Assembly: GCF_007997015.1 (NCBI RefSeq) | Contig: NZ_VOSM01000003.1 | Coordinates: 372,001 to 436,000 of the forward strand | Source: Lujinxingia vulgaris | Lineage (GTDB): Bacteria > Myxococcota_A > Bradymonadia > Bradymonadales > Bradymonadaceae | Length of the DNA: 64,000 nucleotides | Direction: 5' to 3' | In this document: positions 47,387 through 56,956 of the stretch, piece by piece | Position numbering within the stretch: position 1 is the stretch's first letter | Layout: the number at the start of each line of letters is the position of its first letter | The notes under the pieces: generated by a model | Told to the model about the DNA's origin: nothing | The model's input: the letters and a program-made list of their open reading frames with translations, nothing else | The model's database searches: none | Made by a program: the position numbers and the translations under genes

Positions 47387-48815
47387 CATCATCCTCCCCG
47401 CCGCGCCCTGGCCCCTCACTACGGGGCGACTTCTCCCCATCCAGCCCCAGGGCTTTGAAGAAGGGGCGGGCCTTCCAGCGGGCCTCTTCCCACTCGCCGG
47501 TCGGGTCAGAGTCGGAGACGACCGCCCCGCCGGCGCCATAGCGCACTTTTGGGCCGGTGAGCGTCGCAGTGCGAATCAACACGTTGCTGTCAAAGCCGCC
47601 CGCGGCCGACCAGTAAAACATCGAGCCGGTATAGGGCCCGCGCGCGCTGGCCTCATGTTCGGCGATCCACTCCATCGCTCTCAATCGAGGTGCGCCCGTG
47701 ATGCTTCCGGCGGGAAAACACGCGGCAAAGACGTCCAACGCGTCCGCGCGGGCCGGAAGTTTCCCTTCGACCGTCGAGATCAGATGATGCACCGAGGCAA
47801 AACTATGCAGCCCGCAGAGCTCGCTCACTTCCACACTTGCGGGCACACACACCCGCGTGAGGTCATTGCGCATCAGATCGACAATCATCACATTCTCAGC
47901 CCGATCTTTTTCGCTGGCGCAGAGCTCTTCGGCCAGCGCCGCATCCTCCTCAGCCGACGCGCCCCGGGGGCGCGTGCCCTTGATCGGCCGGGTCTGCACC
48001 ACCCCATCCTCCCTGACCTCAATGAACTGCTCGGGGCTCACCGACGCGATCGTGGTCTCACCGGCGCGAATCAAGCCACCGAAAGGACCGGGCGCAGCCT
48101 GACGCAAACGCCGGTAGAGCTCCCAGCCCCCGACGCTCCAGCGGGCCTCCCACCGCTCGCTGTAGTTCACCTCGAAGAGCTCGCCATCAAAGATCGCATC
48201 GACCCCGGCCTGCACGCCGCGTTTATAACGCTCCCCCTCGACCTCCCGAACGTCCACGCGAAGTTCCCGCGCCGCCTCAACCTCAGCATCGTCCGCCGGG
48301 TCCACGGCGCCCTGCGTTTCGATCCACGCCATCGCCCCCTCGACCCACGCCTCGCTCCCGCTGGCCCACCAGCTTCGCTGCGCGTGATCGAAGATCAACG
48401 CCCCATCAAACGCGCCGACCCAGAGCAGTGGCGAGTCATCGCGCGGCAGCTCCGCGCGTAGTTCATCGAGGTAGGCGCCACACTCATAGGACCAGAAGCC
48501 GGCAAGCCCCCCACAAAAAGGGAGCGCACCGCCCTCCCCCGACGCCTCACATCGGGCATGGGCCTGACGCATCCAGGCGGGCACATCGTCGACCACGACG
48601 CCTGCCGGCTGCTCGACGATCCGGCCCGAACCCACGGCTGACTCTTCGAGCCAGCGTCGGGGATTCCACATCAACATCGACCAACGCGCATGCGGGCCGG
48701 AGCCGCTCTGAGAATCAAAAAAAAGCACGTCCCCCTCCACACTGGTGAGCAGAGCCCGCGCAAGCTGGAGTGGGGACGTGCCGATGGTGAGACGACGCGA
48801 CATGACCACGCTCAT
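47376..48815 (-). CDS. pabB: Aminodeoxychorismate synthase component I PabB
   Basis: 479 residues. The chorismate-binding C-terminal half carries PFGGLIRAGETTIASVSPEQF, RPIKGTRPRGA (Lys of the PIKGTRPR signature), SEKDRAENVMIVDLMRNDL and PAGSITGAPRLRAMEWI, all in the usual order. The N-terminal half has the shorter beta region of PabB. With PabA and PabC this makes a complete p-aminobenzoate set, so PabB is preferred over TrpE. Its ATG overlaps the OmpA-like gene stop as ATGA; an ATG four codons in is an alternative. Confidence 0.92.
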   Translation of the reverse strand: MSVVMSRRLTIGTSPLQLARALLTSVEGDVLFFDSQSGSGPHARWSMLMWNPRRWLEESAVGSGRIVEQPAGVVVDDVPAWMRQAHARCEASGEGGALPFCGGLAGFWSYECGAYLDELRAELPRDDSPLLWVGAFDGALIFDHAQRSWWASGSEAWVEGAMAWIETQGAVDPADDAEVEAARELRVDVREVEGERYKRGVQAGVDAIFDGELFEVNYSERWEARWSVGGWELYRRLRQAAPGPFGGLIRAGETTIASVSPEQFIEVREDGVVQTRPIKGTRPRGASAEEDAALAEELCASEKDRAENVMIVDLMRNDLTRVCVPASVEVSELCGLHSFASVHHLISTVEGKLPARADALDVFAACFPAGSITGAPRLRAMEWIAEHEASARGPYTGSMFYWSAAGGFDSNVLIRTATLTGPKVRYGAGGAVVSDSDPTGEWEEARWKARPFFKALGLDGEKSPRSEGPGRGGEDDDGG

Positions 48816-50035
48816 TTGCCGCTATGCCTCAAGATGATCTCGACGCGATCGTTATTCTCGGCGTCATCGCTGAAACGCACACGCTCCTGACCAAAGCCCT
48901 CGGTGGAGATGCGCGACGCGTCGACGCCCCGCTCCACCAAAAAGTCCCGCACGCGGTGGGCGCGCAGCTGCGACGTCGCCAGGTTCTCGGTGACGTTGCC
49001 ACGACGCTGGGTGTAGCCCTCGATCTGAATCGAGAACTCATCGTACTCTTTGGTCAGGCGAGCCAGCACATCGAGCATCGCGTCGGTGTTCTGGCGGAAG
49101 TTCGCCTCCTGCGGCACGAACATCCGCGCCATCACGATGCGGATACCCTGATACTCTTCCTCGGTATAAGGCCCACCGAAGTTGTCGCGAGCCATCTGCC
49201 GCAGCACCGAGATGCGGTTTTCAGGGCGCATCTTCTCGACCATCTCCTCGTGGATGGGCTTAGCCGTTGACTCGGCCTCCTCAAAGAGCTGAACCGCGAA
49301 GTTGACCTGCTGCAAGATGGTGCCGGCCGCCCCGGGCTGGCTCTGCAGCAGCGAGCGCGCGTTGCTCAGCTGCGACTCCGCCCGGTTAAACACCGCGCGG
49401 CTGCGCTCGTACTCATCGGCTTTGTACTCCAGCGCCGCTGCGCGAGCCGCCTCCGCGGCCTCAATGCGCGCGTTGACCTGCTGGAGGTTCTCCGAGGTGG
49501 TATCGGTGCTCGTGGACTGCGCCGCCTCAAAGGAGCTCTCGCGTCGCGAGGCTTCGGCGCGTCGGCGTGCTTCCTGCTCGCGCACCGCGGTGCGAATTTC
49601 GCTGTCGAGCTGTTGAATCTCCCGGGCAAGCGCGTTGCGGCTCTCGTTGGTCGCACGCAGCTCCGGGTTGACCTCTTCGATCTTCGCGTTGGCGGCCTTA
49701 AGACGCTCGGCCGATTCAAACTGCGTGGCCACGGCCACCGCCGTGCGGTAGCGCAGCGTGCCCAGGATCGCGTACTCGCGGGAGAGCTCGTCGCGCCGCT
49801 CCTCGCGGGCCTCCTCCGAGACACGACGAAGCTGGCGGGCCTCCTGGTGGTAGCGCGCCGCGTTGGGAATCTCGCGCAGCTCCTGGGCCGCCGGGTCCTG
49901 AAGCATGCGTTCCAGCTCCACCAGCTCATCGGACTTCGGGCTGGGAGCACACCCGGTGGCCAGCATCGCGCTCGCTGCCCCCGCCGCTCCCAGGGCGATC
50001 ATCTTCCCAAACTTGCTCTTAAAACTGCCTGACAT
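48812..50035 (-). CDS. OmpA-family lipoprotein with long coiled-coil stalk
   Basis: 407 residues. Signal and lipobox: MIALGAAGAASAMLATGC. A long helical, charged stalk of about 200 residues (RQLRRVSEEAREERRDEL, EIQQLDSEIRTAVREQEARRRAEAS, QQVNARIEAAEAARAAALEY) is followed by the C-terminal OmpA-like peptidoglycan-binding domain: FSIQIEGYTQRRG, SQLRAHRVRDFLVERGVDA, RISTEGFGQERV, NNDRVEIIL. It would tie the outer membrane to peptidoglycan. It lies 56 bases after the coiled-coil gene and overlaps pabB by ATGA. Confidence 0.87.
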   Translation of the reverse strand: MSGSFKSKFGKMIALGAAGAASAMLATGCAPSPKSDELVELERMLQDPAAQELREIPNAARYHQEARQLRRVSEEAREERRDELSREYAILGTLRYRTAVAVATQFESAERLKAANAKIEEVNPELRATNESRNALAREIQQLDSEIRTAVREQEARRRAEASRRESSFEAAQSTSTDTTSENLQQVNARIEAAEAARAAALEYKADEYERSRAVFNRAESQLSNARSLLQSQPGAAGTILQQVNFAVQLFEEAESTAKPIHEEMVEKMRPENRISVLRQMARDNFGGPYTEEEYQGIRIVMARMFVPQEANFRQNTDAMLDVLARLTKEYDEFSIQIEGYTQRRGNVTENLATSQLRAHRVRDFLVERGVDASRISTEGFGQERVRFSDDAENNDRVEIILRHSGK

Positions 50036-50091
50036 CTGACTTCTCCCGGGCTGATTCGTTCGGGTCGTTTCGTGTGTCGAAGGGGATCGCT

Positions 50092-50541
50092 CTACTGCTG
50101 CGAGACGCGGTTGAGCTCTTCCTGAAGCTCGGCTTTGCGTCGCTCCAGCGCGCTGATCTCAGACTGCAGCTCTTCGATCTCGGCGCGCGCCTGATGGTAG
50201 CGCTCCTCCTGACTCTCGGCGCTGGCGTCGATATTGCCGGCCTGCACCATCGCGCGGACCATATCCAGCCCGTACTCCACGCGGCGCATGCGCATCGTCA
50301 CCGCTTCCTGCTGCCCGTTGGCAAGCAGCACTTCAGCTTCTTGCAGCCAGCCCTCGATCATCTCGACGTCGCGCGTGGCGACCTCGTTGCGATCGCTGGA
50401 CTCCAGCTCTTCGAGCTGCGCACGAAACTCCCCGATCTGCTGACGACTGCGCTCCGGATTGTTGGCAAACCCGAGTTGGGCGACCAGCGTCACTGCCGCA
50501 AGAACGGCCACCCAGAGCATCTTCTGCCCCACTGCTCTCAT
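50092..50541 (-). CDS. Exported coiled-coil protein
   Basis: 149 residues. Signal MRAVGQKMLWVAVLAAVTLVA ends with ALxA-type QLGFA, so periplasmic or secreted. The rest is nearly all helix with heptad-like charge: RSRQQIGEFRAQLEELESSD, EMIEGWLQEAEVLLANGQQEA, and EIEELQSEISALERRKAELQEEL. An AGGAG site precedes the ATG at 50541. It sits between prkA and the OmpA-like gene, both 45-56 bases away, and may form a complex with the OmpA-like stalk. Function unknown. Confidence 0.7.
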   Translation of the reverse strand: MRAVGQKMLWVAVLAAVTLVAQLGFANNPERSRQQIGEFRAQLEELESSDRNEVATRDVEMIEGWLQEAEVLLANGQQEAVTMRMRRVEYGLDMVRAMVQAGNIDASAESQEERYHQARAEIEELQSEISALERRKAELQEELNRVSQQ

Positions 50542-50586
50542 CCTGCTCTCCTCGTACACGTCGTGTCGTTGGGACTCTGTGATCCT

Positions 50587-52896
50587 TCAGCTCTTATACC
50601 GATTCGACAGCAAGAAGGCCACCGCCTCCCGAGCGCTCTCATCACAGTAGCCGTAGCGCGACTTCAGGTTGGTGAGCGTCGTCTCCACGCTCTGGCGCTC
50701 CGAACTACTCAACGCCCCGTCTTCGCTCTCGAAGTAGGTGAGCAGATTCTCCTCAATACGCTGAATCTGCCGCTGCCGCTCCTCAAAGAACGCCTCCTGG
50801 AGCGCCTCAAAGAACATCGGGAAGATCTGCTGGTAATCGACCTTCATACCCGGGTTATCGATTGAGAACGCGGCGATCGAGGTGATAAGTCCGCGGCGGA
50901 AGTCTTCCGGGTCTTCCTCGTGGTTGATGGTCTCTTCCATCTCGGCCATCAGCTCCTCGTCGGGCTTCTCGTACTTGCCGGTGATGCGGTTGTAGACCTT
51001 CTCTCCCTTGAGCCACTGACTGACGTGGTCGATGTAGCGCGCAAAGAACTCGCCATACTGCTCTTCTTCCACCAGCCCCATCGCGCTGCGGATCTCCAGG
51101 TCGATGATGTCGAGGTAGCGCTCTCGCACCACATCGATGAATTGATCGTGGCGGTAGTAGGGCCCGTCGGGCTTCATCTGCAAAAAGGGGAAGACGCTGG
51201 GATCACGCACAAGTTTGCCCAGCTCCTCGAACACCGCCAGCGGCGAGAGCGTCGGGAAGCGCTCGTTCTGGCTGGCGTTGAGCAGGATCATCTTCATCTC
51301 ACGCGGGCTCGCCCCGTAGCGCCCTTCGTAGTCGGCGCTCCCCTCCCCCTCGGCCATCAGACGCGGCACGATGGCCTTGAGCTCACGGGCGCGCTCCGGC
51401 CCGATATTCGAGGGCACCCGACCGTGGGCGTAAAGATCGGCCTTCTCAAGCGGTGAGAGCCTGCCGACGATGTCGCGAATCGTGGCGCTGTATTGGTCCG
51501 CCTGGGGGCGTTTCAGCCGCGTGAGCACCGCCCACAACGCCGCCACAAAGGTCGTGTGCGGCGCGATGCGCTTGGTGAAGTTCACGCTGGCGATCTGCTC
51601 GCGGTAGATGATCTCCTCGACGGTGTAGTCGAGCAGGTAGGGCACCCGCACAAGCTCCACCCGACCCTTAAACGAGGAGTAGTCCGCGGTCTGCTTGTAG
51701 GCGTCGAGGTAATCCTCGTTGGCCGTGGCCATCATCACCGTATCCAGGTGAAGGATGCGGTTCTCCAGCGAGACCGTGGCCTTCTCGCTGGTTGCCAGCA
51801 GGTATTTGTTGAAGTCGGGGTGACGTTTAAACAGGTCGTCGTACTCGATGATGCCCCGGTTCGCGTCGACCAGATCGCCAAAGGGCTCAAAGATCGTCTG
51901 GTTCTGCAGGCTCGCCGGCAGCGCCGAGAGGCTGCGGTCGACCGTCAGCTGGCGCAGCCCGGCGTCGACCCGCATCTGCGGTTCCACCGTGACGGCGCCC
52001 GCACGGTAGCGGCGGCTGATATAAAAACGCTCCACCTGCACATGCTTCATCACCCGGGCGAAGTCGCCGCGGTAAGCGGTCAGGAGCGCATCGAAGATCT
52101 GGCGATTGGTGTGGCTGAGATCGCCCCGGAGGATCGTATCGCTGAAGGTAAATGGCGCGTCGCCCTCGTCGTCGGCATCTCCGTCAAGGCGCTCGCGAAG
52201 CGCGTCGCTGTCGTTGTTGTCGCTGGGAATGATCCACTCGTCGACGAACTCCTGCAGCAGCGCCTGGCGTTGCTTGAGCGGGATGAGAAGGAGCGGATGA
52301 TCTTTGAGGTCGCTGGAGATCTTCGCGTCGATGTCTTCTTCATCGAGAAATGCAAAGCTCTCCAGCGTCGACGCGTCGACGGTACGGGTCTGGTAGCCCC
52401 CGAAGCCGATGGAGCTGCCACGAGCGAGCTTCTCGGTCGGAAAGATCCAGTTGAAACGGTAGAGCGCGCCGTCTTCGGTCTGTGAGTAATGCTCCATCGC
52501 CCGCATCACCGTGTCGACGAAGGTGCTCTTGGCGCTGCCGTTGGGGCCGTGAAGCAGGATCAACTTGTTGACCTTGCCCTCGCGCACAAAGTTCTCGAGC
52601 AGCTTAAAGACCTGCTCCTGGGTGCGTTCCTGGCCCACCAGACGATTACGCCCCTTATCAAAAGGCGTGTTAAAGAGCCCGAAATGGGTCACCTCGCCCC
52701 AGAACTGCGGCTTGGTCTCTCGCCCGAAGAAGTCGAAGCAGTCGCGCACGTACTGGGCGCTGCTGCGCGCATGACGCCGGGGATGTTGCGCAAAGGCTTC
52801 CATAAACTGCGGGAAGCTCATGATGCGATGGTTGTCCTGAAAGTCGTCCTGGACCTCGGAGGCCACGCGCTCTAGCAGATCTTTGCTCGCCATCAT
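50587..52896 (-). CDS. prkA: PrkA-family serine protein kinase (AAA+)
   Basis: 769 residues, longer than the typical 630-690. It opens with the family N-terminus (FMEAFAQHPRRHARSSAQYV, then GLFNTPFDKGRNRLVGQE). Walker A is GPNGSAKS at about 117-124. Family blocks follow: NWIFPTEKLARGSS, SLENRILHLDTVMMATANEDYL, SSFKGRVELVRVPYLLDY, and the C-terminal PKA-like region EEEQYGEFFARYIDHVSQWL, GKYEKPDEELMAEMEETIN. PrkA/YeaG proteins respond to starvation and sporulation. The extra length includes an insertion DEWIIPSDNNDSDALRERLDGDAD. It begins a run of minus-strand genes ending at pabA. Confidence 0.9.
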   Translation of the reverse strand: MMASKDLLERVASEVQDDFQDNHRIMSFPQFMEAFAQHPRRHARSSAQYVRDCFDFFGRETKPQFWGEVTHFGLFNTPFDKGRNRLVGQERTQEQVFKLLENFVREGKVNKLILLHGPNGSAKSTFVDTVMRAMEHYSQTEDGALYRFNWIFPTEKLARGSSIGFGGYQTRTVDASTLESFAFLDEEDIDAKISSDLKDHPLLLIPLKQRQALLQEFVDEWIIPSDNNDSDALRERLDGDADDEGDAPFTFSDTILRGDLSHTNRQIFDALLTAYRGDFARVMKHVQVERFYISRRYRAGAVTVEPQMRVDAGLRQLTVDRSLSALPASLQNQTIFEPFGDLVDANRGIIEYDDLFKRHPDFNKYLLATSEKATVSLENRILHLDTVMMATANEDYLDAYKQTADYSSFKGRVELVRVPYLLDYTVEEIIYREQIASVNFTKRIAPHTTFVAALWAVLTRLKRPQADQYSATIRDIVGRLSPLEKADLYAHGRVPSNIGPERARELKAIVPRLMAEGEGSADYEGRYGASPREMKMILLNASQNERFPTLSPLAVFEELGKLVRDPSVFPFLQMKPDGPYYRHDQFIDVVRERYLDIIDLEIRSAMGLVEEEQYGEFFARYIDHVSQWLKGEKVYNRITGKYEKPDEELMAEMEETINHEEDPEDFRRGLITSIAAFSIDNPGMKVDYQQIFPMFFEALQEAFFEERQRQIQRIEENLLTYFESEDGALSSSERQSVETTLTNLKSRYGYCDESAREAVAFLLSNRYKS

Positions 52897-52964
52897 GATG
52901 TCCTTTGCCTCAGCTCATTAACTGGCCCCTGACCAACCCACCTCTGCCACCCGAGACTGCAGCG

Positions 52965-53474
52965 TCAGGAGGCCTGGTCGGCTTGCTGGACCTTCACCGT
53001 AAATTGAAGCGCTTCGTCGCGCAGAATGTCACATCGGTCGTCGTTGCACACGCTGAAGTTCCCCACCGCGTTGAGCGTATAGTCGCCGGCCTCTTCAGCC
53101 GTGACCTCAAGCGGAATCGTGGCGCGAGCCTCGGTGAGCTGCAACGCCTCGCGATTCAGAACTGTGGTCCCAAGGCTTAAACCTTCAACCTCTTCAAAGG
53201 TGATCTTCCAGGGGTACTCCAGGTTGATCTTCAGGTTAGCGCCGGGCACCACCCCCAGATCAACCCGGGAGGCCGCGCCGGCGGCGATCGGCTCCGAGGG
53301 GGACTCCAGACGGTAGTTGGTGGCGCGCGCACGCGAGCCCGGGGGCGCCTCAGAAGGCGCAGCGGCCATGGGTTCCGGCGCCACGGGCGCGGCCTGCTTT
53401 GGCTCACAGCCCATCAAACTCGCGCTGCCTACAAGGGTGAGCGCCGCCGCGCTCATTGCCAGAGAGATTCGCAT
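52965..53474 (-). CDS. Lipoprotein with Ala/Pro linker and beta-sandwich-like domain
   Basis: 169 residues. Signal MRISLAMSAAALTLVGSASL with lipobox MGC, a Pro/Ala linker, then a beta-rich domain with one Cys pair in NFSVCNDDRCDIL. YPWKITFEEVEGLSLGTTVL and EALQLTEARATIPLEV look like strands of a sandwich fold, perhaps related to DUF/immunoglobulin-like exported domains. It is the first gene before prkA, 68 bases away, in the same direction. A GAGG site lies 6 bases before the chosen ATG. Function unknown. Confidence 0.67.
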   Translation of the reverse strand: MRISLAMSAAALTLVGSASLMGCEPKQAAPVAPEPMAAAPSEAPPGSRARATNYRLESPSEPIAAGAASRVDLGVVPGANLKINLEYPWKITFEEVEGLSLGTTVLNREALQLTEARATIPLEVTAEEAGDYTLNAVGNFSVCNDDRCDILRDEALQFTVKVQQADQAS

Positions 53475-53835
53475 CATCAACCTCAAGGAGGGTCAAGCGC
53501 TCGCCATACTGGCGAGCGAGAAATTGCTGCGGCTCATCCGAGCCCGGGTCGCATCAGGGCGCTGAAGGGAGTATTCAGACCGTGCACCGGCCCTCCCGCG
53601 TGGGGGCGGCGCCGGCGCGTGCGCGACGATCGTCTGCTTACACAGCACGCCCGGCGGCGTGCTTGTTCCCGAGAGCCCGCTGCTGGGTGCCGGAAATTCG
53701 CGATCGCGCCCCCCTGTTATCTGCGCTCAGGGCCTCCTCTGGCAAGCGCCCGCGCTTGCGCCGGGGGCCGGTGGCCTGCATGCTGAACAGCGATGCGTCC
53801 GCTCGCCACCTCAACTTCTCCATCACGAAGCCATT
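53475..53835. promoter_or_regulatory. Divergent intergenic region with an 8-base hairpin
   Basis: 361 bases between the divergent lipoprotein and 7TM-HD genes, so it should hold both promoters. CGCTCGCC at 53498-53505 pairs with GGCGAGCG at 53511-53518. No gene or clear sigma-70 boxes were recognised. Confidence 0.5.
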
Positions 53836-56538
53836 ATGGCCCTTGAGTCACGTCGACAAACCCGGTCGTTTATGACGCCGGCATCACGCGCGCTTCGGGA
53901 AAAGCGGCTGCGTAAACTCTTCGACAACGCGCTCTTCCAATACGGCGCGTTTGCGATCTTTGTCGCCGCTGTCGTCGCGATCATGAGCGGCGGCATGGAG
54001 AGCCGCGACCGCAGCGTCACCGAAGACATGATCGGACAGGTCGCTCCGGTGACGGTGCAGGCCACCCGCGACTTCCCCTTTGTGGAGCGCGACGTGGCCG
54101 CCTCCGAGCGTCTGCGCGAAGAGGTCGCCCTTGCCGTGCCTTCGGTCTTCGACTGGCAGGAGGGGCTGGGCGATGAGCTGCGAGCGCAGGTCAGCGCGGC
54201 GTTCGGCGCGATGCGCGCGCATCTGGCCGCCGTGGCCCGCGAGCGCCTGCAACGCGACGATCCCGAGCGTCTCGAACAACTCGAGAGTGGCGCGACGACG
54301 CCGGCGCTGCTGGAGCGACGACTGATAGGCACGCTGTCGGCCTCCGAGCGCGTACGGGCGGCGTTTGAAGCGCGCAACGAGCATTTTGAAAAGCACATCA
54401 ACACGCGCATCCCCGAGCAGGACTTCGAGGTCCTCGCCCGGCAGGGCTTTCCGCTGGACGCCGAGAACGCCATCGGCACGATCGTGGCCGAGGTGATGTC
54501 GCGCTGGATCGTCAACAACCCGCTGCGCATCGAGCGCGAGCGCGACAACGGCGTGTACCTGCGTCGTCTTCGTGGCGAGCAGTTCATTCTCGAGTACCAC
54601 GTCACCGATCTCGATGGTCGCTTCATCGGGCTGGAGGCCATTCCCCGTCAGGTCGAGGAGGCCGCGCGCCGCGATCTCATTGGCATCAGCGATCAGGAAC
54701 TTCGTCAGGCCATTTTAACGACGGCCTCAGCCCTGGTGCGGCCTAATACCACCTACAACGAAGCCAAAACGCTGGAGAAACGCCGCGCTGCCCGCGACTC
54801 GGTGGCCGACCAGGTCATCAGCGAGGAGTTTCGTCGCGGCCAGATCCTCATCGATCGCGGCCATATCATCACCGAGCGCCATTACCGCATTGTTCAAGAG
54901 ATGCTTGAAGGTGACGACTCCTTCCAGACCACCCAGGTGCTCACCGGCGTGGCCATCTTCAGCCTGCTCTTGCTTCTGGTGTTCTACGGCTTTGGCCGGC
55001 GCAACATCCGAAAGTTCCGCCCCCAGCCCCGCGATATCGTCTTTATGGGCACCACGCTGCTGGTGATGCTCCTGATCACGCGGGTTGGCGTCGCGCTGAG
55101 CGCGGCGCTCGCTGAGCAGATCGCGGTGATTCCCGCCCAGGCCTGGTATTTTGCGCTGCCGGTGGCCGCCGGTGGCATGCTCATTCGCCTGGTCCTCGAC
55201 AGCGAACACGCCGTGATCTTTACGCTGCTCTTCAGCGTGCTGGTGGGCGTGATCGCCGACAACTCCCTCTTCTTTTCGGCCTTTACCGCCATGGGCACCC
55301 TGGTGGGTGTGACCACCGTGCAGCAGGTCAAGCACCGCATGGCGCTGATGTGGTCGGGCCTTGCGGTCGGCGTGGTCAACGCCTCGGCCATCATCGCCTT
55401 TTTGCTCCTTCAGGGGGAGCTGCTGCAGGTCTCGGCCATCTCGCATGTGGTGCTGGGTTTTGCCGGCGGCGTGGCCTCGGGCTTCTTCATCTCGGCGGTG
55501 CTCCCGCTCTTTGAGGCGGTCTTTGGTTATACCACCGACATCAAGCTCCTGGAGCTGGCCAACCTCAACCACCCCCTCCTGCGCGAGCTGGTACTGCGTG
55601 CGCCGGGCTCCTACCACCACAGCATGATGGTCGGCTCGCTCTGTGAGGCGGCCGCCGAAGAGATCGGCGCCAACTCCCTGCTCTGCCGCGTGGGCGCCTC
55701 CTACCACGACATCGGCAAGGCCAAAAACCCGCAGTATTTCGCCGAGAACCAGAAGCTGGGCGAAAACCCCCACGATAAGCTCAAGCCGAATATGAGCGCG
55801 CTGATCATTAAGGCGCACGTCAAGGACGGCCTGGATATGGCCCGCCAGCATCGCCTGCCGGTCGAGATCCAGGATTTCATCGTCCAGCACCACGGCACTA
55901 GCCTCATCGCCTACTTTTACCATAAGGCCAAACAGGCCGAAGATCCGGACATCCCCGAGGTTGATGAGAAGGACTTCCGCTACCCCGGCCCTCGCCCCCA
56001 GAGCCGCGAGACGGCCATCTGTCTGCTCGCTGACGGCATCGAAGCGGCCAGCCGCGCCATGCCCAACCCCAGCCCGGCCCGCCTCAAGGGGCTGGTGCAG
56101 ACGATGATCAACAAGGCGTTTACCGACGGTCAGCTTGACGAATGTGACCTGACGCTGCAGGACCTGAACAAGATCGCGCGCGCGTTCACTCGAATCCTCA
56201 ACGGAATCTACCACCACCGCCCCGAGTATCCGGGCGGCAGCAAGCGCGAGAGCGAAAAATCCACCGACGCCGGCGATCGCGGACGCAAGACGCGCCCCAC
56301 CCGGCCCAACGAAGCCAAACCGGCCGCCGAGCGCACCAAAACGCCCACGCCGGCCGCTGACGCAAGCTCCGAGGTCTGGGAGATCGACGACGATGCCCAA
56401 CCTCAGGACGGAAAGGACGACGATGCCCGTCGAGATCATGAGAATGGGAAGCGCACAGGATCATCCCCAGGCCGAGGCGATCGCAAAGACGATAACTCGC
56501 GCCCTCGAGACGACCTACCGCGCCTTGGAACTTCGTGA
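53836..56538 (+). CDS. 7TM-HD domain phosphohydrolase (YqfF/PgpH-like, c-di-AMP phosphodiesterase)
   Basis: 900 residues. One N-terminal hydrophobic segment (GAFAIFVAAVVAIM), an extracytoplasmic region of about 300 residues (7TMR-HDED type), then about seven hydrophobic segments between 370 and 560. The HD domain follows: ANLNHPLLRELVLRAPGSYHHSMM, SYHDIGK (His 624, Asp 625), VQHHGTSLI and LADGIEAASRAM. YqfF/PgpH members degrade cyclic di-AMP to pApA. A hydrophilic, Lys/Asp-rich tail of 100 residues ends the protein. Its last 116 bases overlap ybeY in another frame. The ATG at 53836 is the first Met with a suitable membrane-topology start. Confidence 0.9.
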   Translation: MALESRRQTRSFMTPASRALREKRLRKLFDNALFQYGAFAIFVAAVVAIMSGGMESRDRSVTEDMIGQVAPVTVQATRDFPFVERDVAASERLREEVALAVPSVFDWQEGLGDELRAQVSAAFGAMRAHLAAVARERLQRDDPERLEQLESGATTPALLERRLIGTLSASERVRAAFEARNEHFEKHINTRIPEQDFEVLARQGFPLDAENAIGTIVAEVMSRWIVNNPLRIERERDNGVYLRRLRGEQFILEYHVTDLDGRFIGLEAIPRQVEEAARRDLIGISDQELRQAILTTASALVRPNTTYNEAKTLEKRRAARDSVADQVISEEFRRGQILIDRGHIITERHYRIVQEMLEGDDSFQTTQVLTGVAIFSLLLLLVFYGFGRRNIRKFRPQPRDIVFMGTTLLVMLLITRVGVALSAALAEQIAVIPAQAWYFALPVAAGGMLIRLVLDSEHAVIFTLLFSVLVGVIADNSLFFSAFTAMGTLVGVTTVQQVKHRMALMWSGLAVGVVNASAIIAFLLLQGELLQVSAISHVVLGFAGGVASGFFISAVLPLFEAVFGYTTDIKLLELANLNHPLLRELVLRAPGSYHHSMMVGSLCEAAAEEIGANSLLCRVGASYHDIGKAKNPQYFAENQKLGENPHDKLKPNMSALIIKAHVKDGLDMARQHRLPVEIQDFIVQHHGTSLIAYFYHKAKQAEDPDIPEVDEKDFRYPGPRPQSRETAICLLADGIEAASRAMPNPSPARLKGLVQTMINKAFTDGQLDECDLTLQDLNKIARAFTRILNGIYHHRPEYPGGSKRESEKSTDAGDRGRKTRPTRPNEAKPAAERTKTPTPAADASSEVWEIDDDAQPQDGKDDDARRDHENGKRTGSSPGRGDRKDDNSRPRDDLPRLGTS

Positions 56539-56956
56539 CCCCGAGCTCTCGGTGGTGCTCACCGACGATGACGAGATCCGCCAGCTCAACCGCCAGTGGC
56601 GCGGCGAAGACCACGCCACAGACGTGCTCTCCTTTCCGCTCTACGAGGCCGACGAGCTCCCGGAAGACCCGGTGGCGCTGGGAGACATCATCATCAGCCT
56701 GCCCTACGCCGAGCGCCTGGTGGCCTCGGAGGAGCATCGCCATCGCCTGGCCGAAGCCGCCGGCGTCGACCCCTCGGAGCTTCGCTGGACATTGGTCGAC
56801 GAGGTGAGCTTTCTCTTCGTGCACGGCCTTCTCCACCTCATCGGACACGACCACGCCGAGCCCGAAGAAGAAGCCGTGATGCGCGCCGAAGAGCGCCGCG
56901 TCTTCGAGCTGATGACCTCGGCCCTTGAGACTTCCACCGCCCCCTCCTCGCCATGA
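56423..56956 (+). CDS. ybeY: Endoribonuclease YbeY
   Basis: 177 residues. The metal motif HGLLHLIGHDH (HxxxHxxxxxH) is complete. SVVLTDDDEIRQLNRQWRGEDHATDVLSFPL, written here as family block, and LGDIIISLPYA precede it. YbeY processes 16S rRNA and other RNAs and needs zinc. The ATG at 56423 has an AAAGGA site; it overlaps the upstream gene by 116 bases in another frame. An ATG at 56438 (MRMGSAQDHP) is a possible later start that would shorten the overlap slightly. The ATG of the next gene overlaps its stop. Confidence 0.93.
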   Translation: MPVEIMRMGSAQDHPQAEAIAKTITRALETTYRALELRDPELSVVLTDDDEIRQLNRQWRGEDHATDVLSFPLYEADELPEDPVALGDIIISLPYAERLVASEEHRHRLAEAAGVDPSELRWTLVDEVSFLFVHGLLHLIGHDHAEPEEEAVMRAEERRVFELMTSALETSTAPSSP

